Origin: Mucilaginibacter psychrotolerans
GTDB lineage: Bacteria; Bacteroidota; Bacteroidia; Sphingobacteriales; Sphingobacteriaceae
DNA length: 64,000 bases
Assembly (NCBI RefSeq): GCF_004519315.1
Contig: NZ_SOZE01000011.1
Coordinates: 62,001 to 126,000, forward strand
Direction: 5' to 3'
Translations under genes and position numbers: made by a program
Notes under the pieces: model-generated
What the model saw: only the letters and a program-made list of their open reading frames with translations
What the model was told of the DNA's origin: nothing
The model's database searches: none
Shown here: piece by piece, positions 43,158 to 52,685 of the stretch
How the letters are laid out: each line of letters begins with the position of its first letter
Position numbering within the stretch: the stretch's first letter is position 1

Positions 43158-44441
43158 TTAGTATTTGCCTACTACCACCTTATAAAAATTGTCAAAATCC
43201 CAGTACTTGTTGGCCAGCGCTTTCAGTTCTTCAGATGTGGCACTTTTGACTGCCGCAGTGTAGCGGTCGTAATAATCATAATCCAAACCTGCGAAATAGA
43301 GATTTTTAAATTTATCGGCATGCGAAAACACATTCTCCAGGCTACCTAAGAGCGAGCCGAGCATAAAGTTTCGCACCAGCGATAGCTCTTCGTGAGGTAT
43401 TAAATCCTTTTTAAGTAGGTTTACCTCTTTTTCTATTTCATTAACGGCAGAGTGGGAAACATCTGCCCCTACTTCTGAAGCAATAAAGAACGAGCCGCTT
43501 TGCTTAAATGAACTTATACCCGAGCCAATGCCGTAGGTATAACCCTTATCTTCGCGGATGTTGGCCATCAGCCTCGATCCAAAGTAGCCGCCTAAGACCG
43601 TATTAAGCACCTGCATAGCGGGAAAATCGGGATGTGTGCGGTTGATGAAAGGCGTACCAATACGTATGGCAGATTGTAATGCGCCTGGCTTCTCGGTATA
43701 AAAAAATCTTTCTGATGATGGCTCCAATACGGGCTGCATAATATCTGCTATCGCTGGTTGGTTCTCCCAACCGGTTTCAAAAGTATCTGTAAGCAGGGCC
43801 ATTGCCTCTTTGCTTACCTTGCCGGCCACAACCATAGTACAATTGGCGGGCTGATACATTTCTTTAAAATGCGCCTGCAAATCCTCCTGCGTAAGGCTTT
43901 GAAAATCTTCCGGTTGAGCAGCCAGCCCGTAAATGGTATCGCCGTTGAGTGCTTTATTAAAAATACGACGGGCCACAAAATCGTTCTTTTGAAGGCTAAC
44001 CTGCAGTTTTTGCTGCTGGTTGCGTACAAAAGTATCCAGTTCCTTTTGTGGGAAAACTGAATTGGTGATGATATCCTTAATCACCGGCAAGGTGCTTCCC
44101 AAATACTTGGTAAGCGTATAAAGGGTAACCTGCGAATGATCGTAGCTATAATCAACCTGCAAAAATGCACCATAAAAGTCTATATGGTCAGCTATCTGAG
44201 CGGCCGTCGTGATGGTGGTACCATCGGTAAGCATGGTATTAGTGGCCACATTTAACAAGGGCTTAGCCACGTTAAAACGTAAGTTGTTGAATATCCACTC
44301 AATGCGCAGCAAATCCTGTCCGCCCGAATTAAAGGAATAAACATCACAGCCGTTGGCAAGCTTGATGTGCTCGGGCTTTATTAAAGTTATATTTTCCACC
44401 CCATTGAATTGAGGCGCTTGTTTTCTGTTTAAGACTGTCAT
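43158..44441 (-). CDS. M16 peptidase-like subunit, non-catalytic
   Basis: 427 residues with the M16 (insulinase/MPP) double-domain fold: LLRIEWIFNNLRF, LLNVATNTMLTDGTT, YGLAAQPEDFQSLTQEDLQA, and the C-half IRIGTPFINRTHPDFPAMQV with GGYFGSRLMANIREDKGYTY. The zinc motif HxxEH is absent where it should be, so this is the inactive partner. It is encoded 70 bp downstream of the catalytic M16 gene. Such pairs act together as in mitochondrial processing peptidase and pqqL/yeaZ-type periplasmic pairs. Confidence 0.88.
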   Translation of the reverse strand: MTVLNRKQAPQFNGVENITLIKPEHIKLANGCDVYSFNSGGQDLLRIEWIFNNLRFNVAKPLLNVATNTMLTDGTTITTAAQIADHIDFYGAFLQVDYSYDHSQVTLYTLTKYLGSTLPVIKDIITNSVFPQKELDTFVRNQQQKLQVSLQKNDFVARRIFNKALNGDTIYGLAAQPEDFQSLTQEDLQAHFKEMYQPANCTMVVAGKVSKEAMALLTDTFETGWENQPAIADIMQPVLEPSSERFFYTEKPGALQSAIRIGTPFINRTHPDFPAMQVLNTVLGGYFGSRLMANIREDKGYTYGIGSGISSFKQSGSFFIASEVGADVSHSAVNEIEKEVNLLKKDLIPHEELSLVRNFMLGSLLGSLENVFSHADKFKNLYFAGLDYDYYDRYTAAVKSATSEELKALANKYWDFDNFYKVVVGKY

Positions 44442-44511
44442 TGAGTCGTTTATCTGAATCAGAATTTTCAGGATTTGAGAATTTTCAAAATCCTGCCAAA
44501 CTCATCATCTG

Positions 44512-45792
44512 TTAATTCTTTAATTCTGAAAATTCCGTTTCGAGCACCTCTTCGGCTTTGTCCGCCAGGTACACCAACGTTGAAGAATTGTCTTTCCTGA
44601 ACAACTTGTTAGCCTGCTCTTTGATATCGGCCGAAGTTACGGCCAGATACTTATCCGTCTCGTAATTTAGGTTATCGGCATCGCCCATCAGCTCATAAAA
44701 GGCCAGGTTCATGGCGTTATCCAAAAGCGACATCTCCGAAAAAGCCTTTATCGATTCGGTTTTATTTTTCACCTTAGTTAGCTCATCTACAGGCACTTCC
44801 TCCTGTTTCAATATCTCCAATTCCTGCCAAAGAGCGGCCTCTGCATCTGCTATCGCAACGCCTTCGATTGGTTTTCCCTGCATTACAAACATGCCTTTAT
44901 CCAGGCTTTCGGTAATATAGGCATGCACCTCGCTGAACAATTGTTTATCCTTTACCAGCCTTTTATACAACCTGGACGAGTTGCCGCGCGACAGGATATC
45001 CGACATCAGATCCACCGCATGGAAGCTACTATCCAGCCTACCCTCCATCTGGAAAGCGATATATAGGTCATTTAAAGGCACTTTGGCCGTAACCGCTTCC
45101 CTGCGTTCTTCGTGTTGCGGGGCCTCAACAGGCAAGTTTCGCACGTACTTCTCCCCCGCAGGTATCGGGCCGAACCATTTCTCGGCCAGCTGTTTTACCT
45201 GTTCGGTTTTTACATCGCCGCCTACTACCATAATGGCGTTTTGCGGATTGTAATGCTTTTTGAAGAAGGCTTTAACATCCTCTATACGAGCATCTTCGAT
45301 ATGTTTTATTGTTTTACCTATCGTAGCCCAACGATACGGGTGCTGCTTATATACCAGAGGGCGTAGCTTCAGCCATACGTCGCCGTAGGGCTGGTTAAGA
45401 TAGCGTTGTTTAAACTCTTCTATCACCACATTGCGCTGTACTTCAAGGCTTTTTTTGCTGAAAGCGAGGCTCAGCATACGGTCACTTTCCAGCCAAAATG
45501 CGGTCTCTATATTAGCCGATGGTAACGTGATATAATAGTTGGTGATATCGTTGCTGGTGAACGCATTGTTCTCACCACCAACACGTTGCAGTGGCCCATC
45601 ATAGTTGGGGATGTTTACCGAACCGCCGAACATCAGGTGCTCAAACAGGTGTGCGAAGCCGGTTTGTTCGGGGTCTTCGTCGCGCGCGCCTACATCGTAA
45701 AGGATGTTGAGCACCGCCATGGGGGTGGTACTATCTTCGTGAACGATAACCCGAAGGCCATTATCCAGCGTGAACCGGTTGAATTTAACCAT
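44512..45792 (-). CDS. M16 zinc metallopeptidase, catalytic subunit
   Basis: 426 residues with the inverted zinc motif in QTGFAHLFEHLMFGGSVNIP (HxxEH) and the distal Glu in VVIEEFKQRYLNQPYGD. The C-half carries IAFQMEGRLDSSFHAVDLMS and SRGNSSRLYKRLVKDKQLFS. No signal peptide is visible, so it is probably cytoplasmic or non-classically located. It forms a two-gene operon with the inactive subunit downstream. Confidence 0.92.
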   Translation of the reverse strand: MVKFNRFTLDNGLRVIVHEDSTTPMAVLNILYDVGARDEDPEQTGFAHLFEHLMFGGSVNIPNYDGPLQRVGGENNAFTSNDITNYYITLPSANIETAFWLESDRMLSLAFSKKSLEVQRNVVIEEFKQRYLNQPYGDVWLKLRPLVYKQHPYRWATIGKTIKHIEDARIEDVKAFFKKHYNPQNAIMVVGGDVKTEQVKQLAEKWFGPIPAGEKYVRNLPVEAPQHEERREAVTAKVPLNDLYIAFQMEGRLDSSFHAVDLMSDILSRGNSSRLYKRLVKDKQLFSEVHAYITESLDKGMFVMQGKPIEGVAIADAEAALWQELEILKQEEVPVDELTKVKNKTESIKAFSEMSLLDNAMNLAFYELMGDADNLNYETDKYLAVTSADIKEQANKLFRKDNSSTLVYLADKAEEVLETEFSELKN

Positions 45793-46211
45793 GTAATAAC
45801 AAATATTTAACCCGACAAATGTATAGTTTTTGTTGAGGTTGTTGCAAGGTTGGAAGGTTGAAATGTTGTAAAGTTTTCGTTTTTTGACCGGAGCGAAAAC
45901 TGATTTAAACGGGCTTGATGCAACTCCATAGTTGTCAAAGTGACCTATTGATCGCTAAAAAAAACATTGATTTCCGGAGTTTTTTCGGTGCTTTTCTGTG
46001 GTTTTCTGCGATTTTCGTTAAAAAAAGCGTCCATTTTGGTCTCGTTTTGCCCATCTTAAAAAAACAACCATCAAATGGTGATTTTTAATAAGATTGTCTA
46101 TAATACCAGTTTTCGGCGACAATCATTTTTTTGCGGCGATCAAACAGATTTACAAAAAAAGCACCGGGCATCGTCCAATATTTATAAATTACATTTTCTA
46201 ATATCAACCCA
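45793..46211. other. Intergenic stretch with one hairpin, no gene seen
   Basis: 419 bp without a convincing frame on either strand. GATTGTC at 46092-46098 and GACAATC at 46118-46124 form a 7-bp hairpin followed by seven T at 46126-46132, which would look like the terminator of a short RNA read rightward. There is no supporting promoter of quality upstream, so a small RNA is only a possibility. Confidence 0.35.
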
Positions 46212-46772
46212 ATGCTGAGCCAGGACCAACTGATACAGGAACTTTATAAAACATTCGGCAAAACCAAAATTGCCAAACTAACGGCTATCATCAATGAACA
46301 GTCTTTGGATGTAAACACCCTTATCGACCTCACCTTCCACGCGGATAAAACACTTGGCTTCCGCGCCATGTGGTTGCTGGATAGTGTGATGCTGAGCGAT
46401 ATTACGCGTTACTCTGCCAAGCTTCAATATTTGCTATCGCGCATCAAAGATGTGCGTAACGAAAGCTGCAAGCGCCACTATGCCCGTATCATGATGCACA
46501 TGACTATGGCAGATGCCCCGGAGGTGGTTAAGGCCGCGCTACAGGATATTAATCTGGAAGATACGGTAGAGCAATTCTTCGACTGGATAATAGACCCCAA
46601 CGTAAAAGTGGCCGTAAAGATATTCGCCGCAGATACCCTTTTTAACCTGCGCCACCGTTACGATTGGATCACCGATGAACTGGCCAACCAGGTTGCCTTT
46701 ATGCTGCGCGATGGCGGACCGGCTATTCAATCCCGGGGCAGGAAGCTGCTGGCTGCACTGGGGAAAAAGTAA
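46212..46772 (+). CDS. Helical-repeat (HEAT-like) protein of unknown function
   Basis: 186 residues, entirely helical, with HEAT/ARM-like helix pairs (LGFRAMWLLDSVMLSDITRY, VKVAVKIFAADTLFNLRHRY, IQSRGRKLLAALGKK). It is cytoplasmic (no signal) and likely a protein-binding scaffold. No named family recognised. Its stop codon is the first triplet of the second CAGTTG repeat. Confidence 0.68.
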   Translation: MLSQDQLIQELYKTFGKTKIAKLTAIINEQSLDVNTLIDLTFHADKTLGFRAMWLLDSVMLSDITRYSAKLQYLLSRIKDVRNESCKRHYARIMMHMTMADAPEVVKAALQDINLEDTVEQFFDWIIDPNVKVAVKIFAADTLFNLRHRYDWITDELANQVAFMLRDGGPAIQSRGRKLLAALGKK

Positions 46773-46880
46773 GCAGTTGACAGTTTGCAGTGGGCAGCAA
46801 GATAAAGTTCCCAGCAGGCAGTTGACGGTTTGCAAATTTTTAAAATGCAAACTGCCCACTGCTCACTGCTCACTGCAAAC
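46773..46880. repeat. CAGTTG-rich inverted repeat, copy 2
   Basis: Starts at the stop codon (TAAGCAGTTGACAG). Left units CAGTTTGCAGTGGGCAG pair with right units CTGCCCACTGCTCACTGC. Same family as 38585-38660, and it shares GCAGTTGACAG with the aroA insert. Confidence 0.78.
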
Positions 46881-46888
46881 TAAAAAAA

Positions 46889-47233
46889 CTACTCCACAGG
46901 TCTGTCGCTGCCGTGCAGGTTGGTGCTTACCTGGTTATGGTGCAATTTAGCTGCTATGGCCGATGAACTGTCGTTTGCGTACGTACCATAGGCGTTTATC
47001 AAAATACCCTTCAGGTTATATTTGGCCGAACTGATGGCGTAAACGATGGACATATCCGACGGGTTGCTCTGCCCCTCGAACCTGTAGAACTCGTCTATCT
47101 CGAATTCATCGACCGCCATGTGTATGTTTTTATCTTTATCGTCAATAGTGTCGCCTTCAAGGCTAAGGTTAGCTTCGTATCCGCGTTTGGTGAGGTCATT
47201 AGTGGCATCCACTAAGGTTTCGAAATTTTTCAT
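46889..47233 (-). CDS. Small conserved protein (often labelled PRPP synthetase, doubtful)
   Basis: About 114 residues from ATG 47233 (MKNFETLVDATNDLTKRGYE). Proteins of this size and start are widespread in Bacteroidota and often carry the name phosphoribosylpyrophosphate synthetase, but none of the PRPP-synthase motifs is present. The visible fold is a ferredoxin-like alpha/beta domain (ANLSLEGDTI, FEIDEFYRFEGQSNPSDMSI). True function unknown. Confidence 0.7.
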   Translation of the reverse strand: MKNFETLVDATNDLTKRGYEANLSLEGDTIDDKDKNIHMAVDEFEIDEFYRFEGQSNPSDMSIVYAISSAKYNLKGILINAYGTYANDSSSAIAAKLHHNQVSTNLHGSDRPVE

Positions 47234-47434
47234 ACGATGGTAGTTTGTTGTTGGTGTGATGTTGTACCACTTAAACCCAAAACCGTGCCGCAATGTTTTG
47301 CCGCGGCATTTAAAGCTTCTATCGTGGCCATCTCTACAACTTACCTCTAAGAAAAAATATATTGACCCGCCAGGCGGCGGGAGTCCCTTTGTTTTGGGCA
47401 GGGCTGCATTTGTAAATACAATTCGAGGTAGTGA

Positions 47435-48736
47435 TCAATTACTATTCATCGCCTTGATCACGTTACGGGTAAGCCGTTGCAGCAATGTAGCGTCCTCGGT
47501 AATTATCTCGGCATCGGCCATCATACCCTGTTTGATCTGGACCGGCTTTTTTAGATCGGATGCCGTATGCGATTTTAAAACAACTTTGGCGGTAAATATA
47601 CTATCCTTAAAAGGCACATCATTAATATAGCTGATGGTGCCTTTCAACATACCATACTCTTCAAAGGGGTAGCTTTTTAACTTTATTAATACCGCTTGCC
47701 CTTGTTTTACTTTGCCAAGATTGTTTTGCGGGATGTTCATTTCGCCAAAAAAATGAACATTATGGGAGTTGATGTAGAATACCTCCTGTGAGGGCGAAAC
47801 CATCTGGTTCTCCTGGATGGTTCCTGCAAAAGAAACTTTACCCGCCTGCGATGCCGTTAAAATATATTTATACTTCCAGTCTTCGGCCTGGCTTATCAAA
47901 CTATTTAATGCCTGCAAAAATTTGGACTTATCTTCTAATACCTCATTATTCAGCTCTAATATCTCTTTTTGTTTGTTTAAATAATTGGTATTGGCAGCAA
48001 TGAGAGAAGCGTCTGTTTGCAATAGCGGCGCTTTGCGGCTGAGGTATTTACTTTCCTGCTGCCTTAATTCGGCGGGTGTTTCAACTCTTTGCTGGGCCAG
48101 CTTTTTATGCATACTGTAATCCTCTTCGGCAATGTTTAAATCTCTTTGCTGCAGGGCCTTTTCGGCTTCCAACTGGGTTATTTGTTTTTTTAAGCCAATC
48201 ATGTCTTTTTGCAGATAAACCCGCTTTTTTAACAGGAAGCCATTGTTTACAGATGCCGTATAGGTGAGGTAAGCCTGGGTAAACGTTTGGTACGATGCTT
48301 GTAACTCGCCAAGCCCCCCGTTGCCGGCAACGCTAAAGCCGACGAAGGCGGTGATGGTGCCCGCTGAAATTTGCCCCTGCATTGTTTTTAGCTGTGCTAA
48401 AAGCGCAATTACTTTCTTATGGTCGGCTGTGCTTTCCAGGTAGGCCAAGGGCTGCCCGGCGGTAACCATTTCATCGTTTACCACCAAAAGCTTCATTAGT
48501 CTGCCGGTAATTTTGGGTACCACGGGTTTTGCCACATCGGGCGAGCTTAGTTTCAATTGCGTTTTAACAATATCGGGATATTTTATAAACGCAGATAAAC
48601 TTATCAGCAATACTATAATACAAAAAAACAAGGTAATGCCCCAGCGCAAAATCCACGATGGTACCGCTGTGATAATATCCTGCATATCATCGGTATGGCG
48701 CTGGTTATCTGCTGTTTGGTTAATGGTAAAAGGCAT
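47435..48736 (-). CDS. HlyD-family membrane fusion protein of the peptide exporter
   Basis: 433 residues: a cytoplasmic N-terminus, one TM helix (WGITLFFCIIVLLISLSAFI), a biotinyl-lipoyl-like domain (VTAGQPLAYLESTADHKKVI), a long coiled-coil hairpin (about 165-290) and a C-terminal beta barrel (LTASQAGKVSFAGTIQENQM). It bridges the ABC exporter to the outer membrane. It lies downstream of the C39-ABC gene, separated by the heptamer array, and is the last gene of the intact export operon. No outer-membrane channel is encoded here. Confidence 0.9.
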   Translation of the reverse strand: MPFTINQTADNQRHTDDMQDIITAVPSWILRWGITLFFCIIVLLISLSAFIKYPDIVKTQLKLSSPDVAKPVVPKITGRLMKLLVVNDEMVTAGQPLAYLESTADHKKVIALLAQLKTMQGQISAGTITAFVGFSVAGNGGLGELQASYQTFTQAYLTYTASVNNGFLLKKRVYLQKDMIGLKKQITQLEAEKALQQRDLNIAEEDYSMHKKLAQQRVETPAELRQQESKYLSRKAPLLQTDASLIAANTNYLNKQKEILELNNEVLEDKSKFLQALNSLISQAEDWKYKYILTASQAGKVSFAGTIQENQMVSPSQEVFYINSHNVHFFGEMNIPQNNLGKVKQGQAVLIKLKSYPFEEYGMLKGTISYINDVPFKDSIFTAKVVLKSHTASDLKKPVQIKQGMMADAEIITEDATLLQRLTRNVIKAMNSN

Positions 48737-48741
48737 AATTA

Positions 48742-48965
48742 TGAAATTCTAAATCCGAAGGGCTAAATGCTAAATTCTAAATCCTAAAACCTAAATCCGA
48801 AACGCTAAACTCGAAATACTAAAACCGAAATCCTAAATACTAAATCCTAAACGCTAAATACTAAATCCTAAACGCTAAATCCTAAACGCTAAATCCTAAA
48901 CGCTAAATCCTAAAATCGAAATACTAAAGGCTAAATCCGAAATCAAAAATCCGAAATCCGAAATC
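48742..48965. repeat. Heptanucleotide (CTAAATC/CTAAACG) tandem array
   Basis: About 220 bp of 7-nt units, mainly alternating CTAAATC and CTAAACG in the middle (48830-48910) and more degenerate at both ends. It fills the whole gap between the ABC exporter stop (48972) and the HlyD start (48736). Weaker relatives occur at 8226-8300 and near 19075. Confidence 0.9.
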
Positions 48966-48971
48966 TTGTTA

Positions 48972-51149
48972 TCAATTCCCCAGTTCCAATTGGTTCTTTA
49001 CCAGGTTATAATACTCTCCTTTAAGTGCCGTAAGCTGCGCATGCGTACCCTGCTCCACAATGCGGCCTTTGTGCAAAAAAATGATGTTATCGGCATGGCT
49101 CACCGTGCTTAAGCGGTGCGCTACTATCACTACGGTACGTCCTTTAAAAAACGCCTTCATGTTATCCATTATCACGCGCTCGTTATTGGCATCGAGTGCG
49201 TTGGTGGCTTCATCAAAAAACAGGTAATGCGGGTTTTTATAAACGGCCCGCGCAATCAGCAGCCGCTGCCTTTGCCCCTGGCTTATACCGTTGCCCTCTG
49301 CCCCTATTTTAGTTTTTAAACCCAGCGGCAGGCTGCTTATCAAATCTTGTATGTTGGCTACCTTTATGGCATGCTGTAGTTTTGTGGCATCGGGGTAATC
49401 ATCGCCCACGGCTATATTGCGTTCTATCGAATCTGAAAATATAAAGCCATCCTGCATCACCACGCCGCACTGGCTTCGCCATATTTTAAAACCGATATGG
49501 TTTAGCAATTGCCCGCCAACGTTCAGTTCGCCTTTTTGAGGCAGGTAAAACCTCAGCAGCAGTTTGATGATGGTGGTTTTACCGCTGCCGCTCATACCCA
49601 CAATAGCGGTGGTTTTACCCTGCGGGATAACCAGGTTGATATCCTGAAGTACCGGCTCGTTGCCTGCGCCGGGGTAACTGAACGATACATCGTTTAAACT
49701 TAGCGTGCGGTCTTCCGGCAGGGCATGATTGAATTCTTTTTCAACAGGTTCTTCATCACCCATCTGGTGTATCTCGTTCAACCGCTCCAGGCTTATCTTC
49801 GCATCCTGAAAGCCCTGTATAAAACCTAAAAATTGCTGTATAGGGCTATTCAACTGGCCAATAATATATTGCACGGCCATCATGGCACCCAAAGTAAACT
49901 GCCCATCTATAACCGCCTTTGCGCTTAAAAAGGTAATGAGCAGGTTGGTAGATTCGTTGATAAAGGTAGAGCCCCCCTGCTGGTACTGGTTCAAAGCCAG
50001 GTTTTTTACATTGAACTTAAACAGCCTGGCCTGCAAATGCTCCCATTCCCAGCGTTTTTGCTGCTCGCTGTTGTTGAGCTTAATTTCCTGCATGCCGTTT
50101 ACCAGCTGTACTATACTGCTTTGGTTTTTGGAGGCTATCTCGAAGCTTTTGTAATTGAGTTGCCGCCTGCGTTTTAAAAAGGCCAGTATCCAGCCGATAT
50201 ACAGGGTACTGCTAATGAGGTAAACAAAAAATATCAGCGGGTTATAATAAGCCAACACTACCGAAAATACCACGAGGTTAAACAGCGAAAACAGGGTACT
50301 TAAGGTAGAGCCTGTTAAAAAGCTTTCTATTCGGCGCTGATCATTCATACGCTGCATAATATCGCCCGTCATTTTGGTATCGAAGAAGCTGATGGGCAGT
50401 TTCATGAGTTTGATCAAAAAATCGGTAAGGATAGAGATATTGATACGGGTGCTGATATGCAGCAGTATCCAGCTGCGGATAAACTCCACGCTTACCCTGC
50501 CGATAATGAGCATAGCCTGCGCGATAATAACGATGTAGATAAAATTAAGGTTGCGGGTATTGATGCCGATATCAACCACCGACTGCGTTAAAAACGGGGC
50601 GGCTAATTGCAGCAGCGTACCTATACCCAGCCCAAACAATAATTGTATAACCAATTGGCGGTAGGCTATTAAATACCGGAGCAGGAAACCCCATTTAACT
50701 TCGGTGCCTTGTTCGTCGCCCTCCTGGTAAAAATGTGGCGTGGGGCTTAACAGCAAGGCAATGCCCTCGCTTTTTTCGGTATCTGATAGCCAGTTGTTTG
50801 CAAATTCGGGTTCGGTAAGTTTAATCAGGCCCGCAGCCGGGTCGGCAATAAAGTAATGCCCGTTTTTAATTTTGTACAGCACCACAAAATGGTTCTGCCG
50901 CCAATGCAAAATACAAGGCAGCTCTGCCTCCTTTAATTCGGAAAGATTCAGCTTTGCGCCAAGCGACCTAAAACCAACCTTCTCCGCCGCATCGCTGATG
51001 CCTAAAAGCGATACCCCCTCGCGGTTGATCTCACAAAGTTGCCTTAGTGTTTGCAGTTTGATATTGCGCCCAAAATGCTTAGCCACCATGCGCAGGCAGG
51101 TAGGGCCGCAGTCCATTTGATCGGGTTGTTTGTAGTGAGGGAAACGCAT
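48972..51149 (-). CDS. C39 peptidase-containing ABC exporter (PCAT)
   Basis: 725 residues: N-terminal C39 double-glycine peptidase (QPDQMDCGPTCLRMVAKHFG with catalytic Cys14, His in NHFVVLY, Asp in IADPAAG), six TM helices (about 165-440) and an ABC ATPase with Walker A GMSGSGKTT, signature ISQGQRQRLLIARA and Walker B YLFFDEATNALD. It cleaves leaders after Gly-Gly and exports the core peptide. Its natural substrates are the GG-leader peptides encoded in the same cluster. Its first 27 codons occur twice more, at 55031 and 58601, as orphan fragments. Confidence 0.96.
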   Translation of the reverse strand: MRFPHYKQPDQMDCGPTCLRMVAKHFGRNIKLQTLRQLCEINREGVSLLGISDAAEKVGFRSLGAKLNLSELKEAELPCILHWRQNHFVVLYKIKNGHYFIADPAAGLIKLTEPEFANNWLSDTEKSEGIALLLSPTPHFYQEGDEQGTEVKWGFLLRYLIAYRQLVIQLLFGLGIGTLLQLAAPFLTQSVVDIGINTRNLNFIYIVIIAQAMLIIGRVSVEFIRSWILLHISTRINISILTDFLIKLMKLPISFFDTKMTGDIMQRMNDQRRIESFLTGSTLSTLFSLFNLVVFSVVLAYYNPLIFFVYLISSTLYIGWILAFLKRRRQLNYKSFEIASKNQSSIVQLVNGMQEIKLNNSEQQKRWEWEHLQARLFKFNVKNLALNQYQQGGSTFINESTNLLITFLSAKAVIDGQFTLGAMMAVQYIIGQLNSPIQQFLGFIQGFQDAKISLERLNEIHQMGDEEPVEKEFNHALPEDRTLSLNDVSFSYPGAGNEPVLQDINLVIPQGKTTAIVGMSGSGKTTIIKLLLRFYLPQKGELNVGGQLLNHIGFKIWRSQCGVVMQDGFIFSDSIERNIAVGDDYPDATKLQHAIKVANIQDLISSLPLGLKTKIGAEGNGISQGQRQRLLIARAVYKNPHYLFFDEATNALDANNERVIMDNMKAFFKGRTVVIVAHRLSTVSHADNIIFLHKGRIVEQGTHAQLTALKGEYYNLVKNQLELGN

Positions 51150-51230
51150 ATTGGCTTGCTTAGCGTGTGTAAAACTGCCCGATTTAGTTATTTATATTTC
51201 ATATCCATTTACCAGGCATTTCGGAGCTTG

Positions 51231-52400
51231 TCAGATCTCAGCGTTTAAAACCCGGGAAAGTTCAATCGTGTCGTCTTTAATATAATCCGATTTATAGATA
51301 ATTTTTCCCTCCTTATTTAGTAAAATCAGTGTCGGAAACACATTAATTCCATACAGCCTGCTTATATTCATGTCCTTGTCAAAAAAATGGCTCCAGTTCA
51401 ACTTCTCGCGGCTTATTGCGTTTGTCAAATTTGTCTCATTAATATCCCGGCTTATGCCAATAACGGCGAATTTCTCCGGTGAATATTTATCTCTTATTGA
51501 CTTTAGAAATGGAATTTCTTTCATACACGGAATACACCAGGTAGCCCAGAAATTCAGCAGTACATATTTGCCCTTCAAATCGTTTAAGCTGATGGTCTTT
51601 CCTTCAATAGATTGAACAGTAAATAGTGGTGCCTGTTCTTTTAATTTCATGGGGGTTATCACTTTTTCAAAGGCTTGTGCCATAGCCTTGCCTTCGAAGC
51701 TTTGACGGAACTTTTGCGGAAACACCGTTTTAAAATAATGAAATTTCATTTTTAAATCAGCTGTATCCGGTTTATAAACACCTATGTTATTGGCAATTTG
51801 GTGCTGGAAATACCAAAACGAAAAATACGAACCGGCGTGTTTTTTCAAAAAACCCATCGTTCGATTTTGAAGCGATTTTACCTTTTGTTGATATACTTTC
51901 TTAAGAGAGTCGCTACTATTAAACTGCGTTTTATACTTTTGATAAAAAAGATAGTTAGCCATATTATCCCGTTTATTGTAAATATTCATCTCCCTATACA
52001 CTTTGTTTGTGTTGATGTTATATACATCCTGTGCGTTCACCATCCGCTTATGACGCAGCAACTGATCGGCATTTGGCTCGTAAGTGAGCTCTATTATAGC
52101 AGGCTTCTCGCCGAGAAAAAAAGTATTATAGTACCAAATTCCCGACTTATCGACATACGAAATATTGAGACTGAGATAAATAGCATTAAACTTTCCTTTA
52201 AAAACCACCTTTCCGGTTTGGGCACTGTCAATCAACATCACCACTTTTTGCCCGTCATCATAGCGGTAGTCCATTTTCTGTGGTACTAAACTGGTATCCA
52301 GCTTAATTGTAACCTCAAAATTTTTCTGGGCCAATGCAGGCTGATTTAAGAACACCCAGCAGGAAATTAAGAAGAAGAATTTAAAAATGTTTTTTTTCAT
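51231..52400 (-). CDS. TlpA-like secreted thioredoxin, copy A
   Basis: 389 residues: a signal peptide (MKKNIFKFFFLISCWVFLNQ), a DUF4369-like beta domain (about 28-120), a helical region, and a C-terminal thioredoxin domain with FWATWCIPCMKEIPFL (Cys289 and Cys292) and the cis-Pro strand NVFPTLILLNKEG. It acts in the periplasm as a thiol-disulfide enzyme. It lies between the GG-peptide gene and the exporter, so a role in handling peptide disulfides is likely (inference). It is about 96 percent identical at protein level (17 differences by eye) to the gene at 60234. Confidence 0.92.
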   Translation of the reverse strand: MKKNIFKFFFLISCWVFLNQPALAQKNFEVTIKLDTSLVPQKMDYRYDDGQKVVMLIDSAQTGKVVFKGKFNAIYLSLNISYVDKSGIWYYNTFFLGEKPAIIELTYEPNADQLLRHKRMVNAQDVYNINTNKVYREMNIYNKRDNMANYLFYQKYKTQFNSSDSLKKVYQQKVKSLQNRTMGFLKKHAGSYFSFWYFQHQIANNIGVYKPDTADLKMKFHYFKTVFPQKFRQSFEGKAMAQAFEKVITPMKLKEQAPLFTVQSIEGKTISLNDLKGKYVLLNFWATWCIPCMKEIPFLKSIRDKYSPEKFAVIGISRDINETNLTNAISREKLNWSHFFDKDMNISRLYGINVFPTLILLNKEGKIIYKSDYIKDDTIELSRVLNAEI

Positions 52401-52515
52401 AATAGACGGTAAGTAATTGAATAATGGATCTGAACGGAGCTACCAGAGCCCTTCAGGCATGTTTACTAAAATAAACTGTTGATAATACGGCTTTTAACCC
52501 TTTAAAATGTAGTAA

Positions 52516-52640
52516 GAGCCTATTTAATTTATTAAGATAAAGCTAGTCAATCCGACGACTATTTATAACACTAATCCCAAGGAAATCGTGTTCAAACCGT
52601 AGTTCGTATGCTGCTTTATCTATTTAAATTAAATAGACTC
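52516..52640. repeat. Possible MITE-like element (125 bp) with terminal inverted repeats
   Basis: GAGCCTATTTAATTT at 52516-52530 and AAATTAAATAGACTC at 52626-52640 are 15-bp inverted ends with one mismatch. The interior is non-coding. No clear target duplication was seen. It sits between the TlpA-like gene and the GG-peptide gene. Confidence 0.45.
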
Positions 52641-52685
52641 TGAATCAAAACGTTTTTGATAGGGCGCTAAGCCCTATCGCAAACG

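Noticed and set aside
43158..44441. Second active M16 peptidase
   Set aside because: No HxxEH zinc motif at the expected place; it is the non-catalytic partner.
45793..46211. Small RNA gene
   Set aside because: Only a weak hairpin with a T run is present; no good promoter or conserved structure visible to support a call.
46889..47233. PRPP synthetase
   Set aside because: The usual database name for this family, but the protein is far too short and lacks the PRPP-binding and catalytic motifs.
48742..48965. Possible CRISPR array
   Set aside because: Units are 7 nt and contiguous, without spacers of constant length and without cas genes; it is a simple tandem repeat.
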